Shown in pieces: positions 16,999 through 25,774 of a DNA stretch of 64,000 nt; the first letter of the stretch is position 1, and each line of letters opens with the position of its first letter. The stretch is from Tabrizicola thermarum (lineage in GTDB: Bacteria > Pseudomonadota > Alphaproteobacteria > Rhodobacterales > Rhodobacteraceae), in assembly GCF_003574395.1 (NCBI RefSeq), contig NZ_QMJY01000013.1, positions 496,001-560,000 on the forward strand, written 5' to 3'. The position numbers were made by a program, and so were the translations under genes. Under the pieces are notes generated by a model. That model was not told the DNA's origin, did not search any database, and saw nothing but the letters and a program-made list of their open reading frames with translations.

Positions 16999-17039
16999 GG
17001 TTAATCAAAGGTAAACGCCCGCAGCCAAGCCCTTGATTC
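16999..17039. repeat. Conserved 41-bp intergenic element, copy A
   Basis: Matches copy B at 31633-31673 at 33 of 41 positions. The shared core is GCCCGCAGCCAA, flanked by GGTTAA on one side and TTGATT on the other. On the minus strand it carries TTTA-N7-TTAA, one mismatch from a CtrA-type half-site pair. It lies in the convergent gap between the P1 peptidase gene and moaE, so a promoter role is unlikely. See the separate finding. Confidence 0.6.
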
Positions 17040-17071
17040 CAAACGGTCCGAAAACCTGACCACGCGCGGTG

Positions 17072-17512
17072 CTACCAGCGCTTCAACGCGTCCTCGTCCG
17101 CGTCCTTCGCGGCGACCCAGGCCTCACCCCCCGCCGAAAGTTCCTTTTTCCAGAACGGAGCCCGGCTTTTCAGGTAGTCCATCAGATACTCGGCAGCTGC
17201 GAAGGCATCGGCCCGGTGCGGCGCCGCCGTGGCGACCATCATGATCGCCTCGCCCGGTGCCAGCTTCCCGTATCTATGGATCACCAGGGCATCCCCCAGC
17301 GCCCAGCGCCGCACCGCCTCCTCGGCAATCCCCCGGATCGCCTTCTCGGTCATGCCGGGGTAGTGCTCGATCTCCATCCCCGAGAGGCTGCCACCCTCGT
17401 CCCGCACAAGGCCCGTGAAGCTGACCACCGCCCCCGCACCGCGCACCCCTGCCGTGAAAGCCGACACCTCGGCCCCCAGATCGAAGGCCTCGGGCTGGAT
17501 CACGATCCGCAT
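17072..17512 (-). CDS. moaE: Molybdopterin synthase catalytic subunit
   Basis: MoaE, with MoaD thiocarboxylate, inserts the two dithiolene sulfurs into precursor Z to make molybdopterin. At 146 aa it has normal length. Key motifs are GAVVSFTGLVRDEGG, the conserved HYPGMTEKAIR segment, VIHRYGKLAPGE, and YLKSRAPFWKKE, in which Lys115 and Lys122 correspond to the catalytic lysines. It directly follows moaD with a 1-nt gap. The molybdenum cofactor is needed for SoxC, encoded later in the window. Confidence 0.97.
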   Translation of the reverse strand: MRIVIQPEAFDLGAEVSAFTAGVRGAGAVVSFTGLVRDEGGSLSGMEIEHYPGMTEKAIRGIAEEAVRRWALGDALVIHRYGKLAPGEAIMMVATAAPHRADAFAAAEYLMDYLKSRAPFWKKELSAGGEAWVAAKDADEDALKRW

Positions 17513-17513
17513 C

Positions 17514-17762
17514 TCAGCCCCCGGTCATCGGCGGGAAGAAGGCAACCTCGCGCACCCCGGCAAGCGGCGCGTCGAAGGACGCCAGCTCCTGATCCAGCGC
17601 GACCCGCAAGGAGCTCAGGTCGGCAAAGGCCGCCGCATAGCGTTCCTCCCGCCCGCGCAGCTCCTCGACCAGCTGTGCGACAGTGACGGCCCCGGTCTCG
17701 ATCCGCTCCCGCGGGAGGCCGATCCGTTCCCGGACCCAGGCGAAATACAGGACGTCGATCAC
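17514..17762 (-). CDS. moaD: Molybdopterin synthase sulfur carrier subunit
   Basis: MoaD is a ubiquitin-fold sulfur carrier whose C-terminal Gly-Gly is activated to a thiocarboxylate. The 82-aa frame begins with GTG at 17762 (MIDVLYFAWVRERIG), overlapping the pgsA stop as GTGA, and ends PPMTGG with the required diglycine. The longer open frame upstream lies inside pgsA and is rejected. The order pgsA-moaD-moaE is common in Rhodobacteraceae. Confidence 0.95.
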   Translation of the reverse strand: MIDVLYFAWVRERIGLPRERIETGAVTVAQLVEELRGREERYAAAFADLSSLRVALDQELASFDAPLAGVREVAFFPPMTGG

Positions 17763-18424
17763 TTGTCCTCCCGCAGGAATGGCAGCGACTTCACGAAATA
17801 CTCCCAACCGGTGACCATGGTGAGGAAAGCCGCCACCCACAACAGCCAGATGCCAACCAGGTTCGCATAGGACGCGCAGTCCCGCTTGCCGCAGGCGCGG
17901 ATCGGGTCAGCGGTTCCGGCGTTCACCGCCTCGACATACTGGTCGGGCGTCATCCCCTGCATCGCGACGCCGTTCAGATATTCGAACCCGGTCCCCAGGA
18001 ACAGGACCGCGATGGCGATCATCTGCGCCGTGGTCTTCCACTTGGCCAGCCTGGTCACCTTCAGTAGCCCGCTCTTGGCACCCAGATACTCCCGCAGACC
18101 CCCCACGAAGACCTCGCGGAAAAGGATCAGCGTCGCGGGCAGGATCAGCCAGGGGTTCATCCCGTTGTAGCCGGTGATGACCATGATCGCGATCACCACC
18201 ATCGCCTTGTCGGCAATCGGGTCCAGCATCGCGCCGAACTTCGATTCCTGTTTCCACAGCCGCGCAAGATAGCCATCGAACCAGTCGGTGATCGCCGCAC
18301 CGACGAACAGCGAGAGCGCCAGCCAGTCGGCCCAGGGGCGGTGGAAGTACAGGAACATGATCGCCACACCCGGTGCCGCAAGGAGCCGAAGCACGGTCAG
18401 CGTGTTGGGGATCGTCCAGCGCAT
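17759..18424 (-). CDS. pgsA: CDP-diacylglycerol-glycerol-3-phosphate phosphatidyltransferase
   Basis: PgsA makes phosphatidylglycerophosphate in the inner membrane, the first step to phosphatidylglycerol. The start at 18424 gives MRWTIPNTLTVLRLLAAPGV, the usual N-terminus. The CDP-alcohol phosphotransferase signature D-x3-DG-x2-AR-x8-G-x3-D-x3-D is visible as DWFDGYLARLW...FGAMLDPIADK near residues 60-85. Several membrane helices follow. A 45-residue insertion before the last helix (about 150-195, with MTPDQYVEAVNAGTADP and two Cys) is present. It overlaps moaD by 4 nt. Confidence 0.95.
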   Translation of the reverse strand: MRWTIPNTLTVLRLLAAPGVAIMFLYFHRPWADWLALSLFVGAAITDWFDGYLARLWKQESKFGAMLDPIADKAMVVIAIMVITGYNGMNPWLILPATLILFREVFVGGLREYLGAKSGLLKVTRLAKWKTTAQMIAIAVLFLGTGFEYLNGVAMQGMTPDQYVEAVNAGTADPIRACGKRDCASYANLVGIWLLWVAAFLTMVTGWEYFVKSLPFLREDK

Positions 18425-18491
18425 GGCAAATTGGTAGACCAAGGGCAAGATCGGCGAAAGGGGGCTTTTGTTCCATCGCCCCCGCACGCCG

Positions 18492-19787
18492 TCACATCCC
18501 CTGCGGCTGGCCCACCACGACGAATTGCAGCGCCTCGGGCTTGAAAAGCCGGGCCGCGACGCGCCGGATATCCGCCATCGTCACCGCTTCGATCCTGGCG
18601 TTCCGGCTGGTGACATAGTCGCGCGGCATACCGTCCATCTGCATGCCGACGAGGATGCTGGCAATCGGCCCGTTTCCGTCAAAGCGCAGCGGATAGGACC
18701 CGGTCAGATAGGTCTTGGTCGCCGCAAGCTCTTCCTCGGTCACGCCTTCGCGGGCGATCCGGCCCCATTCCTCGCGCACCACCCTGATCGCTTCGGCAAC
18801 CTTGTCGTTCGACGCGGCGAACTGGCCCAGGATCATGTCGGCATGGTCCATGTTCACGATATAGGTTCCGATCCCGTAGGTCAGGCCGCGCTTTTCCCGC
18901 ACCTCGGTCATCAGCCGGGCGGTGAACCGGCCGCCGCCCAGAAGCTCGTTCAGAACGAAAGCCGGAAAGAAGTCGGGGTCGTCGCGGGGAATGCCTTTCT
19001 GTCCGAAGAAGACGGTGGACTGCGGTGTCGGGAAGTCGACCACCGTGACACCACCGGGCAAGAGCCATGGCGCATCCCCGGGCAGCCTGGACCCCGTCGC
19101 GGGCAGATCGCCCAGCAGACGGTCCAGCAATCCACCCAGCTCCTCGGCCGTGATGTCGCCACTGGCCGCAACATAGACCCGGTCCCGTGCCAGAGCCCCC
19201 TTGTGCGCCGCCAGGATGTCGTCGCGGGTCAGAGCCGTCACCGTCTCGATCGTTCCGTCCCCGGTCGTGGCATAGGGGTGATCGCCAAAGGCCAGCGCGT
19301 CGAAGCGTTCCGATGCGATCCGGCCGGGGTCCTTCTGGTTCGACCGCAGGTTGGACAGCACCTGTTCGCGGACCCGGTCGATGGCGTCCTGATCGAAGCG
19401 CGGAGTGACAAGTGCCTGCCGCAGCAGGTCGATCACCTGATCGCGGTTTTCGGTCAGGAACTTCACCGACACTCCGACCGAATCCGCCCCGGAGCGGAAA
19501 CTGATGTCGGCGGCCAGGGCCTCACGCGCCTCGGCAAAGGCGCGGCTGTCCATGTCGCCCGCGCCTTCCTCCAGCGTCGCGGTCATCAGGTTCACCGCCC
19601 CGCGCTTGCCCGGAGCGTCCAGCGAGGTGCCGCCCTTGAACTGGATCTCCAGCGCCGCGAAGGGGATGTTGTGATCCTCGACCAGCCAGGCGGTGATGCC
19701 GCCGGGAGAGGTCACTTCCTTGATCTCGATCTCGGCCCGGGCCGGGACGGCCAGAAGGACAAGGGCTGCGAATACAGCGCGGATCAT
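18492..19787 (-). CDS. M16 peptidase-like subunit lacking the zinc motif
   Basis: A secreted 431-aa M16 (pitrilysin-like) protein with signal peptide MIRAVFAALVLLAVPARAE. It has the M16 body (VEDHNIPFAALEIQFKGGTS, and later PSLxFDGNGPIASILVGMQM-type segments), but the position of the zinc HxxEH reads RGAVNLMTATLEEG, so no zinc site is seen. Its start overlaps the stop of the zinc-bearing M16 gene by 4 nt. By analogy with heterodimeric M16B enzymes, it should be the non-catalytic partner that completes the proteolytic chamber in the periplasm. Confidence 0.9.
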   Translation of the reverse strand: MIRAVFAALVLLAVPARAEIEIKEVTSPGGITAWLVEDHNIPFAALEIQFKGGTSLDAPGKRGAVNLMTATLEEGAGDMDSRAFAEAREALAADISFRSGADSVGVSVKFLTENRDQVIDLLRQALVTPRFDQDAIDRVREQVLSNLRSNQKDPGRIASERFDALAFGDHPYATTGDGTIETVTALTRDDILAAHKGALARDRVYVAASGDITAEELGGLLDRLLGDLPATGSRLPGDAPWLLPGGVTVVDFPTPQSTVFFGQKGIPRDDPDFFPAFVLNELLGGGRFTARLMTEVREKRGLTYGIGTYIVNMDHADMILGQFAASNDKVAEAIRVVREEWGRIAREGVTEEELAATKTYLTGSYPLRFDGNGPIASILVGMQMDGMPRDYVTSRNARIEAVTMADIRRVAARLFKPEALQFVVVGQPQGM

Positions 19788-21133
19788 TGTCGGGCCTCCC
19801 CTTCAGCGGCGGGCCGGGTCAGCCAGCCGGTCACCGCGTTCTTCCGGTTCAGCACCATGCGGGCGGCCTCCATCACATCGGCCTCGGTCACCGCCGACAG
19901 AGCTTCATCCCAGCCCTCGATATCCGCGACAGTCAGGCCGACGCTCAGCCCCTTGCCGAAGCTGTTGGCCAGGTTTTCGACGCTGTCGCGCGCGTAGATC
20001 TCGCCCGCACGGACCTGGGTGCGGATCCGCTCCAGCGCAGCCGGGTCGGGGCCCGTCTTGAGGAAATCGTCCAGGGTGCGGTCCAGCTCGGCCTCGACGG
20101 CGTCCAGACTGACGCCCTGCACCGGCACGACCGCGATCCCGAAGGTGCCGTCGTCGATGCTGGTCCCGTCATAGAAGGCTGAACTGTAGACCGCCACCTT
20201 GCGGTCGAACTGCAACGCCCGCGCCAGGACCGAAGTCTGGCCATTGCCGCCCAGAAGCTCGGCCAGAACGGTCAGCGCCGCCGCCGTCTTCTGGTCGCCC
20301 GGATCGCGTTCCGGGGCCAGGTAGGTGCGGAAGACGTAAGGCTCCGACACCCGCTCATCCTCCAGCACGAGCCGGCGTTCGGCCAGCTGAGGCGGTTCCT
20401 GCGGGCGTACGCGCGGCACGATCCCGTCCGACGGCTCCAGCGGGCCATAATGCTTTTCCGCCAGCGTCTTCACCGTCGCCGGGTCCACATCGCCCGCGAC
20501 CACCAGGGTCGCATTGTTCGGGGCGTAGAAGCGGCGGTAATACTCCAGCGCATCTTCGCGGCTGAGTTTCTCCATCTCGTGGCGCCAGCCGATCACCGGG
20601 ATCGAGTACGGATGGTTCATGTACTGCGCCGCGCGCATCTGTTCCATCAGAAGCGCGCTCGGGTCGCTGTCGGTGCGCTGGGCGCGTTCTTCCAGGATCA
20701 CCTGGCGTTCGGTGGCAACGTCCTCCTCGGTCAGGCGCAGGTTGCGCATCCGGTCGGCTTCCATTTCCATCACCAGATCCAGCCGGTCGGCGGCGATCCG
20801 CTGGAAATAGGCGGTGTAGTCCCAGGAGGTGAAGGCGTTGTCATCGCCGCCCTGCGCCTCGACGATGCCGGAAAACGCATTGGGCGCAACCTTCTCGGTG
20901 CCCTTGAACATCAGGTGTTCCAGGAAATGCGCGATCCCGGAATGGCCGGGGGGTTCGTCCGCCGCGCCCACGCGATACCAGATCATCTGCACCACGACCG
21001 GGGCGCGGTGATCCTCGATCACCACTACATTCAGACCGTTGTCCAGCGTGAAGGTGGTGACCGGCTCGTCCGCAGCGGCGGGCAAGGTCAGGGTCAGCGC
21101 AAAGGCCAGGCCAGCGCCAAGTCGTCCGAGCAT
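19784..21133 (-). CDS. M16 zinc peptidase, catalytic subunit
   Basis: A 449-aa periplasmic metalloprotease with signal peptide (MLGRLGAGLAFALTLTLPAA ending ADEP). The inverse zinc motif HxxEH is at His69-His73 (HFLEHLMF), within the classic context VGAADEPPGHSGIAHFLEHL. The third ligand is expected in the following helix after the GGDDNAFTSWDYTAYF segment. Family M16B members degrade peptides and misfolded fragments. It is the first gene of a two-gene unit with the zinc-less paralogue (4-nt overlap). Confidence 0.95.
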   Translation of the reverse strand: MLGRLGAGLAFALTLTLPAAADEPVTTFTLDNGLNVVVIEDHRAPVVVQMIWYRVGAADEPPGHSGIAHFLEHLMFKGTEKVAPNAFSGIVEAQGGDDNAFTSWDYTAYFQRIAADRLDLVMEMEADRMRNLRLTEEDVATERQVILEERAQRTDSDPSALLMEQMRAAQYMNHPYSIPVIGWRHEMEKLSREDALEYYRRFYAPNNATLVVAGDVDPATVKTLAEKHYGPLEPSDGIVPRVRPQEPPQLAERRLVLEDERVSEPYVFRTYLAPERDPGDQKTAAALTVLAELLGGNGQTSVLARALQFDRKVAVYSSAFYDGTSIDDGTFGIAVVPVQGVSLDAVEAELDRTLDDFLKTGPDPAALERIRTQVRAGEIYARDSVENLANSFGKGLSVGLTVADIEGWDEALSAVTEADVMEAARMVLNRKNAVTGWLTRPAAEGEARQ

Positions 21134-21217
21134 CGGTTTCTCCGGGTCAGGTTCGCCTGCAAACTGCGGCCCGTCACCCGGACAATCAAGCCCGGTCAGA
21201 CCAAGGCCACGCGCTTG

Positions 21218-21748
21218 TTACTCTTCCTTGGGCTTGCGCGGAGGCGCCGAGGGATTGCGCACGCCAAGCGCACGCCACCGGGCAAGCTCTGCCTGCTGGT
21301 CCAGCCGCTGCTTGCGATAGGCCTTGTAGTAGACGTTCACGTTGAACAGGCGTTCCAGGATGCGGCCGTTGTTGTCGCGCCGCCATTCCAGGTCTTCCGA
21401 GGCCAGCGTTTCCCGGATGCCGCCATCGACCCCGAAGCGTCCGGCATGGGCAAACAGCGCCGAATCCGCCGCCGGGATCCCGCCCGCTGCACCGGGCCTG
21501 CCGCCAAGGGCCACGACGGCCTCGGCCTCGGGGTTGCGGTCGGTGCGGTTGACGCCGCCGGGGGTCGGCTCGGGCAGTTCGGCCAGGTTCTGAGGCATTT
21601 CCAACGGCTTGGGCGGAACGATCGCAAATTCGTCCGGGCCGGGGCCCGACCGCAGGTTCATCAGCTTGGGATCGCCCTTGCCGCCGCAGGCCGCCAGCGT
21701 GATCATCGTCGCTATCGCGATGACCGCCCTGCCTTGTCCAGCCTGCAT
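21218..21748 (-). CDS. DUF3035-like lipoprotein
   Basis: A 176-aa protein with a lipoprotein signal ([11 protein letters not shown], lipidated Cys21) and the sequence [29 protein letters not shown], which is the recognisable core of DUF3035 (in the form I remember). The C-terminal half is charged and ends with RKPKEE. It follows lspA, the signal peptidase that would process it, by 63 nt. Its function is unknown; the probable location is an outer- or inner-membrane-anchored periplasmic protein. Confidence 0.88.
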   Translation of the reverse strand: MQAGQGRAVIAIATMITLAACGGKGDPKLMNLRSGPGPDEFAIVPPKPLEMPQNLAELPEPTPGGVNRTDRNPEAEAVVALGGRPGAAGGIPAADSALFAHAGRFGVDGGIRETLASEDLEWRRDNNGRILERLFNVNVYYKAYRKQRLDQQAELARWRALGVRNPSAPPRKPKEE

Positions 21749-21810
21749 GCCTGCCTCCGAAACCGTCTTTTGCCCGTCTTAGCCTAAAGCCGCGCGGTCG
21801 TCACGCGGGA

Positions 21811-22305
21811 TTAGCGCGCCTTGCGCTTGGGTTTTCCGCCTGTTGCATCGCCCCTGGCAAAGATCACCAGCCCCAGAGCCCCGGCGAAGATCGCGATGTC
21901 GGCCACGTTGAAGGCATAGGGATTCTCGATGCCGCAGCAGGACATGTTCAGGAAGTCCGCCACCGCGCCATAGGCGATTCGGTCGATGACATTGCCCAGG
22001 GCGCCCCCGACCAGCAGCCCGCCCGACAGTTCCGCCCAAGGGTTCCCCCGCTCGCGCCGAATCCACCAGATGACCCAGGCCGAGATCGCCAGCGCCAGCA
22101 CGATCAGCCCCCAGCGTGCCAGGTCCGAGCCATGCGACAGCAAGCCGAAGTTGATGCCGTAGTTCCATGCCATGCGGAAGTTGACGAACGGCGGCAGCAC
22201 GTCGATTTCGTGACGGTTGAACAGGTCCAGCCCATGCACCACCGCCAACTTGGTCAGCTGGTCCAGGCCGAAGGTCGCCGCCGCCGTGATCCAGAACCGG
22301 CGCAT
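21811..22305 (-). CDS. lspA: Lipoprotein signal peptidase II
   Basis: LspA removes signal peptides from prolipoproteins in the inner membrane. The 164-aa protein has four predicted membrane helices and the two catalytic aspartates: Asp117 in [18 protein letters not shown] and Asp136 in FNVAD. The [10 protein letters not shown] motif, typical of the family, is near 47-56. A basic tail (GGKPKRKAR) ends the protein. It starts just after purH in the same direction. Confidence 0.97.
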   Translation of the reverse strand: MRRFWITAAATFGLDQLTKLAVVHGLDLFNRHEIDVLPPFVNFRMAWNYGINFGLLSHGSDLARWGLIVLALAISAWVIWWIRRERGNPWAELSGGLLVGGALGNVIDRIAYGAVADFLNMSCCGIENPYAFNVADIAIFAGALGLVIFARGDATGGKPKRKAR

Positions 22306-22307
22306 CG

Positions 22308-23894
22308 TCAGTGCCGGAAATGTCGCTGGCCGGTGAAGACCATGGCAAGGCCACGTTCATCCGCCGCAGCGATGACCTCGTCGTCCCGCATCGACCCGCC
22401 GGGCTGGATGATCGCGGTCGCCCCGGCCTCGGCGGCGGTAATCAGCCCGTCGGCAAAGGGAAAGAACGCGTCCGAGGCCACGACGGACCCTTTGGTCAGC
22501 GGACCCGGCAGGCCCAGCGCCTCGGCCATGTCCTGGGCCTTCCGTGCGGCGATCCGCGTCGAATCCACCCGGCTCATCTGGCCAGCGCCCACGCCCACGG
22601 TCGCGCCGTCCTTGACGTAGATGATCGCGTTCGACTTGACGTGCTTGGCCACGGTCCAGGCGAACATCAGATCGCGCATCTCGGCATCCGAGGGCGCGCG
22701 CCTTGTCACCACCTTCAGGTCCGACGTCGAGACATGCCCCGCGTCCCGGTCCTGCACCAGGAACCCGCCTGCGACCTGCTTGAACGCGAGCCCTTTGGCC
22801 CTGGGGTCGGGCAAGGCACCCGTGGTCAGAAGCCGCAGGTTCTTCTTGCCCGCAAAGATCGCCTTCGCTTCGTCTGTTGCATCCGGGGCAATGACGACCT
22901 CGGTGAAGATCTTCACGATCTCTTCCGCGGTCGCCGCATCAAGCACCTGATTCAAAGCGACAATCCCGCCGAATGCCGAGGTCTGGTCGCATTGGTAGGC
23001 GCGGATGTAAGCCTCGGTCAGCGTCGCCGCCGTGGCCACCCCGCAGGGGTTCGCGTGCTTGATGATCGCGCAGGCCGGAGCACCTCCGGCAAACTCCGCA
23101 ACCAGTTCGAACGCCGCATCGGTGTCGTTGATGTTGTTGTAGGAAAGCTCCTTGCCCTGCCACTGCCGCGCCGTGGCGACACCGGGCCTGCGCGAGCCAT
23201 CGGTATAGAACGCCGCCGCCTGATGCGGGTTCTCGCCATAGCGCAGCGTCTGCGCCAACCGGCCGGCAAAACTGCGATAGCGCGGGGCGGGTTCCTTCAG
23301 CTCTTCCGCGAGCCAGATCGAAACCGCCGTGTCATAGGCCGCCGTCCGTGAATAGGCCGTCAGTGCCAGCTTTTGCCGGAAGGCCATCGTCGTCGCCCCG
23401 TCATGCGCTTTCATCTGGGTCAGGAGGCAGTCGTAATCCCGCGGATCGGTGACCACGGTTACAAAGCGATGGTTCTTCGCCGCCGCCCGGATCATCGCCG
23501 GCCCGCCGATGTCGATGTTCTCGATGCAGGTCGCATGATCCGCGCCACGCGCCACGGTTTCCTCGAACGGGTAGAGGTTCACCACCAGAAGGTCGATCGG
23601 CTCGATCCCGTGCGCCGCCATCGCCACCAGATGCTCGTCGTCATCCCGCAGCGCCAGAAGCCCGCCATGCACGTTCGGGTGCAGCGTCTTGACGCGTCCA
23701 TCCATCATCTCGGGGAAGCCGGTCACATCCGCCACGTCCCGGACGGCCAGCCCCGCCGCCCGCAACATCCCGCTGGTGCCGCCGGTCGAGATCAGCTCGA
23801 CCCCGTATCCCGCCAGCGCCCGTGCCAGGTCCAGAAGTCCGGTCTTGTCGGATACGGAAATCAGCGCGCGGCCGATGGGGACGAGGTTGGTCAT
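22308..23894 (-). CDS. purH: Bifunctional AICAR transformylase/IMP cyclohydrolase
   Basis: PurH catalyses the last two steps of IMP synthesis in the cytoplasm. The 528-aa length is typical. The N-terminal IMP cyclohydrolase domain (MGS-like) shows [34 protein letters not shown] and [19 protein letters not shown]. The C-terminal transformylase domain shows [43 protein letters not shown], and FFPFADGL. It lies between a heparinase-fold gene and lspA, the normal neighbourhood in this family. Confidence 0.98.
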   Translation of the reverse strand: MTNLVPIGRALISVSDKTGLLDLARALAGYGVELISTGGTSGMLRAAGLAVRDVADVTGFPEMMDGRVKTLHPNVHGGLLALRDDDEHLVAMAAHGIEPIDLLVVNLYPFEETVARGADHATCIENIDIGGPAMIRAAAKNHRFVTVVTDPRDYDCLLTQMKAHDGATTMAFRQKLALTAYSRTAAYDTAVSIWLAEELKEPAPRYRSFAGRLAQTLRYGENPHQAAAFYTDGSRRPGVATARQWQGKELSYNNINDTDAAFELVAEFAGGAPACAIIKHANPCGVATAATLTEAYIRAYQCDQTSAFGGIVALNQVLDAATAEEIVKIFTEVVIAPDATDEAKAIFAGKKNLRLLTTGALPDPRAKGLAFKQVAGGFLVQDRDAGHVSTSDLKVVTRRAPSDAEMRDLMFAWTVAKHVKSNAIIYVKDGATVGVGAGQMSRVDSTRIAARKAQDMAEALGLPGPLTKGSVVASDAFFPFADGLITAAEAGATAIIQPGGSMRDDEVIAAADERGLAMVFTGQRHFRH

Positions 23895-23906
23895 GGCATC
23901 ACCCTG

Positions 23907-25640
23907 TCAATCTGGCAGCGGGTCCTCGGGCTCCTCGCCCTCCAGGTCCCGGATCGCCAGCGGAGTATCCTTTGCCTTCGCCAAGGTCCAGCCTATCCGT
24001 GTCTCGAAGCCCCGCGCCTCGCCCCGCAGCACGATTTGCAGGCTGGGCCGGGGGTGCAGCTGCCCTTTTTCCAGGTAAGCCGAGGGTTCAAGCGCCAGAT
24101 CGGCCGATCCGGTGTGGCGGAAGATCCAGATCTCGCCGCTGCGCAGGACCAGCGACACCGCGGCACCCCCCAGGTCCAGCGCCGCATCGACATCCGGGTG
24201 GAGGTGGAACCGCACAGCAAAGCGTCCGGCCGCCATCTCCGTCGCCGTCATCACGTCCTCGAACCGCTTGCGCGCCTCGGCCTTGAGCGCGGTCAGCGCC
24301 TCGACCCCCGACAGCCGCCGCCCGTCGTGGCTTAGCGTCAGGCTGCGGCTTGCGGTCAGCCCATGCGTCTTCAGCCATCCGTCATGCGCAAGATAGAGGT
24401 CGGTGCCCTCGCTGCCCGTGGTCATCCGCATGGCAACCACGGTCGCGCGATGCTCCAGCGCCTCGCCGGTCGGATAAAGACGCGAGGACGACACCCGGTC
24501 CATCGCCAGCACCGAATGACACTCTGTCGCCCGCGCCGCCAACCGCCACATCGGGCCGAAGGACAGGCCGGACCCGCAGTTCACCACCACCGGCCGCCGC
24601 CCCGAGGTCAATTCGAACGCGCAGGTCGAGGCATGGCCCGTCTCTGCCGCCCGCCCGCCCGGAGGGGACGAGGCATCGACGATCACCGTCGTCCGCCCCC
24701 CGTGCAGCCGCGCATAGCCCATCGTGATCGCCGGTATCGCCCCCGACCGCACTGCCGCCGCGGCCAGCGCCTGATCCAGCCGCCCCTCCGCACCCTTCCC
24801 GCCCCCGTGGAACCGGGCCAGTTCGCCATTCGCGTGCCGCAGCGCCCGCAGGGCGGGGGCGATCCGGGCTATCGCTGCCTGCACCTCGGACGGCACCGTC
24901 AGGCTGGCCTCGCTCATCGCGCTGGCCGACCATGTCAGCAGGGTCAGGATCTCGAGCAATTCCTCCGGGTTCCGCGTCAGGATGCCGCCTTCCGCGTCGA
25001 TATCCGCCGCACAGGCTGCGGCCAACGCCTCGGCCGCCGGGCCGGTCAGGGCCTCCATCCCGATCAGCGAGGTCGCGGCATAGACCAACCCCGTCAGCGC
25101 CTCGAAGCGGGGAAGCCCTTCCGCCGCGCTGCGCCAGCGCCGCGCCAGATAGGTGGATTGCCGCGACAGGGACCGGTAGAACGCCGCGCTGTCGGACGGG
25201 TCGCGCCCGTTCAGCAGGAAGGTCGCGTGATGCACCCAGCGGATGATCCGCCGCCCGGTCAGGTCCGGCGTCCAGCCTGGCCCCTTCCCGCCCCCGAACC
25301 GCGTGATCCAGTCCCATGTCCAGGCCTGCGCCCGCGCCTTCGCCTCCCTGGTACCCAGCGCCGCCAGGTCATCCAGCCAGCCAACCCCCTGCGCCTCTGC
25401 GGCGAAGGCCGCGTCCGGGGCCTCGATGTCCCAGATCGAGCCACCCGGCACCTCGACAAGATGCCCGGCGAGCAGCACGTTGCCCAGAACCAGTTGCCGC
25501 CCGCGGGTCAGCAGTCCAATCGACCGCGGCTCGGGCTGTGACACAAATCCTGCGGCCGCCCGCGCCCCGCGCGCGGCCAGAACCGCCAGCCTGTCGGCCA
25601 GCCGGTCCAGTCGTTTCGACGTGCCGATTGTACCGCCCAA
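23907..25640 (-). CDS. Heparinase II/III-family protein
   Basis: A 577-aa protein with an N-terminal alpha-toroid (about 1-330, many WxxR and helical segments) and a C-terminal beta-rich heparinase II/III-like domain (ARLHGGRTTVIVDASSPPGG, then CAFELTSGRRPVVVNCGSGL and VSRSSRLYPTGE-type segments). There is no obvious signal peptide. The substrate is unknown; in this group the gene is always next to purH. The start used here is TTG at 25640 (MGGTIGTSKRLDRLADRL); no in-frame ATG is nearby, so the N-terminus is uncertain. The 134 bp upstream hold no gene, only a GAGAAGCCGAAGG-type motif. Confidence 0.88.
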   Translation of the reverse strand: MGGTIGTSKRLDRLADRLAVLAARGARAAAGFVSQPEPRSIGLLTRGRQLVLGNVLLAGHLVEVPGGSIWDIEAPDAAFAAEAQGVGWLDDLAALGTREAKARAQAWTWDWITRFGGGKGPGWTPDLTGRRIIRWVHHATFLLNGRDPSDSAAFYRSLSRQSTYLARRWRSAAEGLPRFEALTGLVYAATSLIGMEALTGPAAEALAAACAADIDAEGGILTRNPEELLEILTLLTWSASAMSEASLTVPSEVQAAIARIAPALRALRHANGELARFHGGGKGAEGRLDQALAAAAVRSGAIPAITMGYARLHGGRTTVIVDASSPPGGRAAETGHASTCAFELTSGRRPVVVNCGSGLSFGPMWRLAARATECHSVLAMDRVSSSRLYPTGEALEHRATVVAMRMTTGSEGTDLYLAHDGWLKTHGLTASRSLTLSHDGRRLSGVEALTALKAEARKRFEDVMTATEMAAGRFAVRFHLHPDVDAALDLGGAAVSLVLRSGEIWIFRHTGSADLALEPSAYLEKGQLHPRPSLQIVLRGEARGFETRIGWTLAKAKDTPLAIRDLEGEEPEDPLPD

Positions 25641-25774
25641 GCCCTGCCTCGCTCGCGTGCCCGGTTCTCCCGGATCGTCGGGGGATGATAGGCAAAAGCG
25701 GTCCGCGCGTCGATGACTTCGTCTCGCCTCGCGTCGGTCCGGCCACGAGAAGCCGAAGGTGCGTAAGGAGCGGA

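Noticed and set aside
25641-25774. Repeat shared with 15909-15935 (GAGAAGCC-purine-AAGG)
   Set aside because: Only about 14 matching bases with poor flanks; too short to call a repeat from two copies.
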